Source: Gyrodactylus bullatarudis
Lineage: Eukaryota > Platyhelminthes > Monogenea > Gyrodactylidea > Gyrodactylidae
Assembly (NCBI GenBank): GCA_012064415.1
Contig: SSNU01000169.1
Location: forward strand, 1 to 45,598
Reading direction: 5' to 3'
Length of the DNA stretch: 45,598 nucleotides
Shown piece by piece: positions 38,872 through 45,598 of this stretch. Below the pieces are notes generated by a model. The model saw only the letters and a program-made list of their open reading frames with translations, searched no databases and was not told the DNA's origin. The position numbers were made by a program, and so were the translations under genes. Numbering within the stretch: the stretch's first letter is position 1; each line of letters starts with the position of its first letter.

Positions 38872-39129
38872 ACTCATTCCAAAAGCTCAAAATAAGAACC
38901 TCTAGAGATAAAACTATCCTTCAGCAAACAATAGCTACCTCTGAATATATTGCTAAAAAGAATAGTTTAAATCAAAATAAAGATTTCAATTTATATCCTC
39001 ATAATGCTGAATCTCAGACAATAAATCATAATAATAATTTACTACCTCTATCAAGAAACTCTGTCATTTCTTCTAGTCAAAACCCAGCCCCAGATATCAC
39101 TGCGAGTACGAGCAACTAGATCTGGAACT

Positions 39130-39641
39130 ATGAATAATACTCCTTCTTTCTTGTTATCTAAAAATACTACTATTTCTCTTTTTCTACAAAATATAAGATC
39201 CTTATTTTCTGTATATTTTCTTTTAAAAACCTTTATATCAAACACTCAATATGATTCATACTGTTTTACTGAGACATGGCTGCACGACTCTCACTCCGAT
39301 AATAGTCTCTACTTTGATGGTTATGATTTTATAAGATCTGACAGAGTTTGTGATAAACATAGAGGAGTTTTATTATTTTTTAAAGAAACTTTCAACCTTA
39401 CATCATCTTGTACCATTTCAATCAACAAAATGAGCTACTAAACTGTGTTATTAAACTGTCCGACACAAAAACAATAAATATTATCCTAGTTTACAGGAGA
39501 CCTAATAATACAACCACTGACGACTTCATCCTAATGAGTCATATTGATGATATAATTGATAGATATATGGAGACTGAACTTATCATACTTGGTGATCTCA
39601 ATCTTCTACATGAAGACTGGAATCATCCCAAGACTCATTAA
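39130..39641 (+). pseudogene. Apurinic-like endonuclease domain of the non-LTR element
   Basis: QNIRSL (catalytic Asn), CFTETWLHD (catalytic Glu), then after a frameshift IILVYRRPNN and LIILGDLNLLHEDW (GDxN), the standard EEP endonuclease blocks that nick target DNA. The final SDH motif is reduced to KDHLGVFAKL near 39775 in another frame (DHL). Confidence 0.85.
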
Positions 39642-39723
39642 GAATCATATTTATTTAATTTAGGATTATCCAAAATAATCAATATACCCAGGAGACAAAA
39701 CAACATCCTTGACTGTATATTAA

Positions 39724-40790
39724 TTGAAACAAATAATATCTTATTTGAATTTGTATTATTATATATTCTCAAGTAAAGATCACTTAGGAGTTTTTGCCAA
39801 ACTAACTTTTTCTGATGTCGAGATCTTTCAAAATAAAACAGACACAAACAAATATTTTGAATTTACTGATTTTAACATCTTCATGTCAACTTTCAGAAAT
39901 TCTGCTCCAATAAACACCCAAGCATTCATCCATTGTGATTCATGCTCTAATTATCATAATAATACCTTTATGAGTTTTTCTGATTTTAAAAAATTATTAA
40001 GAAAACTCAAAAATAAAAACACCAAAGATTATTATTAGATTAGTGTCAATCTACTTACAAGTAGTCACATAAATTTTATTAATAGTTTTTACAAAAATTC
40101 AACACTAATTTTTAATAATATTATTCCTGATTATATGTTACTCGCTAAAGTTATCCTTATTCCTAAACCCAATAGTAATGACTTTAGACCAATAACTTTA
40201 CAAAACACCCTCTTGAAAATTATTGCCTCAATTATTTTCATCAAAATTCTTGGGATAATTGACATAGAAAAAATAGATCCTGATCAACATGGATTCTGTA
40301 AAGGCAAATCGTGTGAGACCAATATTTTTAATTTCTTGAATTATGTATCGTTTCTTAACAAAAATTAAAAGAAATCTGTTGTAATATATATTGACTTGTC
40401 TAAAGCCTTTGACAAAGTCTATACTCACAAAATTATAGAAATCTGTCATCACCACGGAGTATGTTCACTTCTCCTAGAAATGCTTAAAATATATCTAACG
40501 AAACGCAAGCAATATGTGTCCTTCGAAAACAGAGATTCATTACCTCAATTAATTACATCTGGTGTCCCACAAGGCTCCAGAGTAGGTCCTCTACTATTCA
40601 ATATTGTTTTTTCTCAAATAAATGTCACTGGAGCTAAGATCTTCAAATATGCTGATGATATGAAGATTGTCTATAGTTTTGATGACTTTATCGACATTGA
40701 TTTAATTAACACGTCTCTAAAAATTCTTTCAAATGATTTAAAAGCCTAAGGCTTAAGCATCAATGAAAGTAAAACTTTCTTCATTACACC
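39724..40790 (+). pseudogene. Reverse transcriptase domain of the non-LTR element
   Basis: KVILIPKPNSNDFRPITLQN, DQHGFCKGKSCETNIFNFLN, TAA (40366), then VVIYIDLSKAFDKVYTHKII, LITSGVPQGSRVGPLLFNIV, KIFKYADDMKIVYSFDDF and GLSINESKTFF. Catalytic Asp in IDLSKAFD and YADD are intact. In-frame stops at 40366 and 40747 and breaks near 39641 and 40036 make this copy inactive, but it is the best-preserved of three in the window. Confidence 0.9.
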
Positions 40791-40838
40791 TTTAACAACA
40801 ATTTACTAGGAAATTTACTTGTGAATGAAAAAAAAATC

Positions 40839-40884
40839 GATACCAAATTCACAATTCGATACCAAATTCACAATTCGATACCAA
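40839..40884. repeat. 19-bp tandem repeat, 2.4 copies
   Basis: GATACCAAATTCACAATTC is repeated at 40839 and 40858 and partly at 40877, in the region after the RT stop. Confidence 0.85.
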
Positions 40885-41962
40885 TTATGGTTCGTAGAGA
40901 TATCAAAAGCATTCTACTCATCAAAAAGGGCCTCACTCCTCAAAGTCTTCCTGGACTCCGTGATCGATACAGAATACAAGGAGAAATCAAAAATCTGGCA
41001 ATCTTCACGAGAAGCAAAAATTATTTGAAAAGTTACCAAAATCATAAAAAGAACGAGTTTATTTGAATTCAAGAAAGAAATTAACTCGAGATTCCTTAAC
41101 TAAAAACCAAAAAAAAATGTATTACTTATTTCCTTAACTATGAAAGATTTATATATATCTAGAAGTAATGAGTTAAACAAGTATATTAAATCACAATTTA
41201 ACTATGTCTTTCGAAATTTTGAGACTTTACTAACTTGTTCGTATTCTATATTTATCTAGATCCCTTAAAGCCTGTTAACCCATATATGAAAATATGTCTC
41301 CTTTTTAGATAAAAAAATAAAATCTCAAGTCTAAGCTCACCTGTTGGATCTAATTCATCACAGCAGGAAGTGTAATCAATAATGATCACTGATCACATAA
41401 TTGCTCTTTTGAATTTCAAAAAAAGATTTTACCGAATAAATATTGTATTCTAAGCTAAAAAAACTAGAAACTGTATCCCTACTAGGACTTAGTCCTTTTA
41501 AAAAAATTAAACATGAATGAATAGTGATCAACTGGTTGAAAAAAAATGACTTGAAGATAGTAGAATACTCTATAATAAGATTATAATCATCTGAATATGC
41601 AACATTGGTTACAGAAGCTTTTCTTTTTTATGGGTAATAATGGAAAAATCTAGAATTCTGAAGAAATTAAAAAAAGAACCTTAATTTCCCAAAGTAATAA
41701 TTCTATTGTGATTGAAAAATACTTGAAGAATCAATACTGATAACTATATATATATTTTTCATAGATAAGATTTAGAATATAACTGATTTATAACAAACTA
41801 TTTTAATTATTATTGTACACACATGGCAATATTTTTCTTCTTTTTTTTCTATTTTCCTTTAACTTATTATTATTATTTTTGTACATAATAACTATTTTTA
41901 ACATTAAAATGATGAATGTAAAGCAGAACTTATGAATTTTTCAATAAATTTCATTTCATTTC

Positions 41963-42180
41963 ATTGTTTTGAGTCCTAATAAGAACGAAACGCGTTTGCC
42001 ACCGTGAGTTGAATATTATTTGACTCTCTTATGAAATTGACACCTGCTTATCCGAATTCTAATATCTAGGTGTGTGAAGACAATCTGCATCAGGTAAGAG
42101 ATCATATGAATATCGTAATTACCAGTGACCACACTTTGCTAGTAGGTTAATTGTCTAAAAACATTGTATAAATTCTACTT
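41963..42180 (+). mobile_element. SINE copy, 5'-truncated within the ribozyme
   Basis: TTTTGAGTCCTAATAAGAAC, GAAACGCG, GAGTTGAATATTATTTGACT, CTATGAAATTGACACCTGC... then tail CCAGTGACCACACTTTGCTA. Its start is the same as that of the plus-oriented copy at 36290, so this break may be a recurrent 5' end. It directly abuts the tail of the non-LTR element. Confidence 0.8.
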
Positions 42181-42555
42181 TGTAATTATCCTAACTTTAT
42201 ATTCCAGGAGGGAATAGAGGGAAATTTAGTCCTCAGCTTATCGTTTGAAGAAGACAAACCAAATTTCTTCATGAGACCGAGTCAACGAATTAGAGCAGAC
42301 TAACGTTGCTTATTTTAAATTTCAATGTCTTTCTTCAGATAATTTTACGTTCGTTTATATAATTCCCTTATTAAAGTCAATAATTCCAAAATAATTTATT
42401 TTGGCTTGATTTCTGGAAGCTCGTAATTTATCTGGCCAGCCGGGCTTTTTTTAAAAGTATTTCTAACTTCCAAAATTTGATTTTTGATCAACAATCACTT
42501 CGTTCCATTTTCTTGCCGTTTTTCTAATTCTTTAATCAGCGAATGAAATTGTAAA
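42181..42555. other. No gene seen; probably PLE 3' sequence
   Basis: AT-rich with one GC-richer word (TGGCCAGCCGGGC). Minus-strand reading is partly open (KARLARQITSFQKSSQNK) and continues toward the PLE at 42975, but no motif is recognised. Confidence 0.3.
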
Positions 42556-42830
42556 ATGGATTTTCGCTTTCTATTTTTACTGTCCTTACTCTCTTCGTTA
42601 CATTCAGAAATTATTTTTGGATATTGTACACGGTCAGCTGTTTGTTTAGAGAGTTGAAGGTCGACAAGGATGAATCACGAATACATAAGTTTTTATTGGT
42701 TAGAAATATTCGTATAGCTTCGTATACGTCCGGAAAACTCGTAAAAGTATTCATCATTATAAGGAGTAAATATTTATTGAAAAATACGTATTTAACCAGG
42801 TTTCTTCAGTTTCAATTCCTGGGTTAAGTC
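42556..42830 (+). CDS. Possible secreted small protein, intron model unsettled
   Basis: ATG 42556 opens MDFRFLFLLSLLSSLHSEII, a convincing signal peptide with a hydrophobic core and a small residue before the likely cleavage site. The unspliced frame stops after FGYCTRSAVCLES. A GTCAGC...TTGAAG segment of 27 nt fits a micro-intron and gives TRSTRMNHEYISFYWLEIF; alternatively the other frame (DKDESRIHKFLLVRNIRIAS) is used. I do not know the product. Confidence 0.35.
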
Positions 42831-42974
42831 GTTAAATTTTTAAGTTAATAATAAATTTCATTGAATTATAAACAGAATGAATATTTGTACTCCAACTGAT
42901 GAAAACTGAAATCTTTTTTCTCTCTCATTTAAGATCTTCTATATTCTATATTGATAAATTATATTAGTGTGAGA

Positions 42975-43640
42975 TTAATTTGGCCATGGAAGTTGTAATG
43001 TGTGTATATGATTTTTCTGTATACACAAACTAGGATCCTCTTCCATTAGGAAATTTTTTTCTCTAATTTTGAGGTCTATTAAGCCATCCTCTGGGTTTTT
43101 GTAGATAATTTTGAAATTATTTTCATTTGCAAAACAACCACATATATTTAGATGTTTCTTTATTGATGAGCTGTTCCTGTTTAGGTGCTCATTGATTCTA
43201 TATTTCAATTTTCTTTGAGTTCTTCTAACATATTTGGCTCCACATGATGCTTCAAAACTGTAAATAAGGTTGGATTGTTCAGTTTTTTCTAGTTTGTCTT
43301 TAAGGTGAAATTTGAATAACCTTGTAGTTTTAAATACAACCTTCAATTGTATGTCATCATAATGTTCATTGATTAAGTTACTCAATTTTCTTGCTAGGTC
43401 TTGACTGAACCCATCTCCTTTGAAGTTAAATCGTGTGACTATTCGGATAGTTCCTTCGTTTTGTTCTTCTGGTTCCTCTCTGTTGATTGCTTCGTCTTCT
43501 AAAGCCTTTTGCACATATTTTCGGATGAAATTTTCTGGATATCCGTTGTCTTTCAGTCTCTTTTGGATTTCATTTATCTCATTACAAATTATATTTAATC
43601 TACATGTCCCTTTTTTAATTTGTTGATAATAATAATAACT
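42975..43640 (-). pseudogene. PLE RT C-terminus with degenerate GIY-YIG domain
   Basis: Minus strand: CNEINEIQKRLKDNGYPENF (thumb, GYP-F motif), RKYVQKALEDEAINREEPEE, then VVFKTTRLFKFHLKDK, SNLIYSFEASCGAKYVRRTQ, RKLKYRINEHL, IKKHLNICGCF, KIREKNFLMEE. It is one open frame from 43640 to 42975. In the GIY-YIG domain the YIGxT motif reads YVRRTQ and the first Cys of the CxC knuckle is Ala-Ser, so nicking activity is doubtful. It joins gypsy sequence at 43641. Confidence 0.8.
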
Positions 43641-43649
43641 TCAATTTGT

Positions 43650-45445
43650 ATTCTCCCAGGACTTTAATTCTCTGTTAATTTTATGTCTCTTATTTTCTTG
43701 ACATACTCTGCATTTGCCAATATATGCAGCTATGTCCTTGACCATATTCGGCCAATAGACCCATCTGCGAGCCAGTTCCAACATCAGACTATGTCCTTGG
43801 TGTTGATCAGGAGATTTCTCAAGAACTACTTTCCTTACATCTGCTGGAATTACTGGTTTGCAATCTAATCTTACTATGCCCTTCTCCCCATTGTATGCGA
43901 ACATATTCTTGAGTACTCTCTCATCATGTCTGAAATATGATTTGGCCATCCTTTACTGGCATATTTCTTCAGAGTCTGATAAGCTATGTTCTTAGATTTA
44001 CTCATCAAATCTTTGAGATTCTCATCTACATCAATTTTAACAGCATTTATAACTAAAATAGCCTCTTCATCCGTTGCTGAAAATCTTGACAAAAAATCAG
44101 GTAGGCACATACGCTCCCCATTCTGGTACTTAATAATAAAATCATATTCAAGTAAATCCAACCGCCAGTTTTCTATTCTCGATGACACTGTCTTTTTTCC
44201 GAATCTAGAAAAAATTACTTCAAGTGGCTTATGATCCGTCTGAATGAAGAATTTTCTTCCTGCCAAAAATTTGTGACATTTCCGAACAGCATATTCAATG
44301 CCCAAAGCCTCTCTTTCAATTTTACTGTAATTTTTCTCCTTCTGTTTCAAAACCCTACTGCCTCCAAACACGACCTTCTCCATTTTTTCATCATGAGACA
44401 AACAAAACCCCAATCCGTGTAATGATGCATCCGTACTGAGGTAAATGTCTTTTTCAATATTGTATGGAGTAATAATTCCTTCTTCGATTTCAGCTTAAAG
44501 AGTTTCGATTATCTCATCGTGTTCTGACGTCCAATTCCAAGCTGTTCCTGAACTAAGAAGATCATACACAATATTGGTCATAATGACGAATACTCCCCAT
44601 GATTGACCTTATCTTCTTTTTGTTTTTAGGCATTTTTAACTCAAGTCTGAGAATCTTCTCATTTTGAGGCCTTATTTGGTTGAAGGTGAGTTTGAAACCC
44701 AAATAGTTCACCTCTTCCTTGCAAACTTGAGACTTTTTTCATTTATTTTAAATCCATGTTTCGATAATCTATGTAGCACTAACTTAAACGTCCTATCATG
44801 CTACTCTTTTTTGAAACCTCAAAAAAGTATATCATCTCTACACTTTTTTATATCACGAAAAACTCTCTCCATGACCTATTGAAAAATTAACGGTGCAGAT
44901 GATATTCCAAAGGGCAGTTTTCTGAATGCATAATATCTCAGATGTGTAGCAATGCATGTGAGCTCTTGAGATCTCTCATCTAGCTCGATCTGATGATAAG
45001 CATTTTCTAAATCCAAAACTGAAAAATATTTACAATCCACAAAATCCATAGTAATATCCTCTAAATTTGGTATCACTTTTTTTGAAGGTGAAATAATTTA
45101 TTTACAGTAAGTCTGTAATCACCACACATCCGAACTTTGCAAATTTTGCCATTAGTACTTTTGATAACAACCACAATTGGTGTTGACATGACTGGATCTT
45201 CGACAGGGTAAATGATATCAATTTTAATCCACATTTTAATTTGCTTCTCAACTAGAGCCTAAATTGAGTAAGGAATTCGTCTGTACTTGAAATTTAAGTT
45301 CTCAAAGCTCACATTTTCCTTCAAATCAAGCTTAGCCATTGTTTTGCCATCCTCATTAACAGTAATTCTATTAATTTTACAAATTAGATTAAGACCTTGA
45401 CTTGTTTCTGCGTTCGGTATTGAACAGCTATTATCAGAAACCAAT
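43650..45445 (-). pseudogene. Ty3/gypsy pol: RT, RNase H and integrase zinc finger
   Basis: Minus strand, in order: pre-RT text LICKINRITVNEDGK; DPVMSTPIVVVIKSTNGKIC; RMCGDYRLTVNK; YFSVLDLENAYHQIELDERS; YYAFRKLPFGISSAPLIFQ; CRDDILF (first Tyr of YxDD changed); LSTDASLHGLGFCLSHDEK and SKIEREALGIEYAVRKCHKF with IQTDHKPLEVIF (RNase H); and the integrase HHCC finger HQGHSLMLELARRWVYWPNM...CRVCQE. Stops and shifts occur near 44495, 44880 and 45070. The integrase core and LTRs are missing; the copy ends abruptly at the PLE boundary. Confidence 0.9.
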
Positions 45446-45493
45446 AATTAATAATAATTATTTAATAATAATTTAATCCATAAGGATTTACTT

Positions 45494-45598
45494 GACCCTC
45501 AAGAAAAGACTCTATTGATTTACAAGTTTCAATGTGACTGTGGGGCTTCGTACATAGGACGTACTATTAGGAAATTGTTAACAAGATGTCATGATCAT
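45494..45598 (+). pseudogene. PLE GIY-YIG endonuclease fragment at the window edge
   Basis: DPQEKTLLIYKFQCDCGASY then IGRTIRKLLTRCHDH continues past the right edge. It has LIYKF, CxC and YIGRTxR. It is the same family as 21485-21655, which shares EKKTLLVYQFQCDC. Confidence 0.8.

Larger units (their letters stand above)
38872..41962 (+). mobile_element. Non-LTR retrotransposon (jockey/CR1-like), 5'-truncated copy B
   Basis: Starts within ORF1 (AACTCATTCCAAAAGCTC, equivalent to 36950), runs through endonuclease and RT and ends in a 3' UTR with tail AATAAATTTCATTTCATTTC at about 41945-41962. 41050-41690 is AT-rich 3' UTR without frames. A 19-bp tandem repeat occurs at 40839-40884. Confidence 0.9.

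Noticed and set aside
40839..40884. CRISPR-like array
   Set aside because: Adjacent 19-bp units without spacers, in a retrotransposon 3' region.
43986..44422. Plus-strand ORFs over the gypsy RNase H
   Set aside because: Antisense shadows; the minus strand carries all recognised motifs.

Overview
The window is AT-rich eukaryotic DNA crowded with transposable elements (TEs). It holds Penelope-like elements (PLEs), a jockey/CR1-like non-LTR retrotransposon, a Ty3/gypsy pol remnant, a tRNA-derived SINE, and hAT, Merlin, piggyBac and several Tigger/pogo-type DNA transposons with MITEs. This mixture points to an animal. Clean coding frames, both in transposases and in host-like genes, are broken by GT...AG introns of only about 18-65 nt, most often 23-29 nt. 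An average intron near 26 bp is a known trait of dicyemid mesozoans, so a dicyemid or an animal with equally reduced introns is my best guess. That assignment is inference.

Layout. 0-6 kb: a PLE end, a small three-exon gene (-), a TA-flanked MITE nested with a Tigger element that carries a four-exon passenger gene, another micro-intron gene (-), and a fold-back element inserted in a SINE. 6-10.5 kb: two or three spliced minus-strand host genes among MITEs. 10.6-14.4 kb: a decayed PLE split by an inverted SINE dimer, a host-gene piece, and a second inverted SINE dimer. 14.7-20 kb: two inverted copies of about 1.1-1.2 kb (non-LTR plus Merlin plus PLE end) around a hAT copy; one N lies in one arm. 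20-29.5 kb: host-like exons, PLE pieces and a Tigger element with 298-bp inverted repeats. 29.9-36 kb: PLE, hAT, a piggyBac remnant in the middle of a palindrome, and an intact-looking PLE GIY-YIG module. 36-42 kb: two copies of one non-LTR element, one interrupted by a Tigger element. 42-45.6 kb: SINE, a possible secreted-protein gene, PLE, gypsy pol, and another PLE at the edge.

Most striking are three families of hammerhead self-cleaving ribozyme motifs: one inside the tRNA-derived SINE (like the schistosome Sm-alpha design) and two tied to PLE ends. Most host-like genes are invisible to simple ORF searches because their exons are 19-220 nt. They were found here by joining frames across tiny introns, and none could be matched to a named family with confidence.
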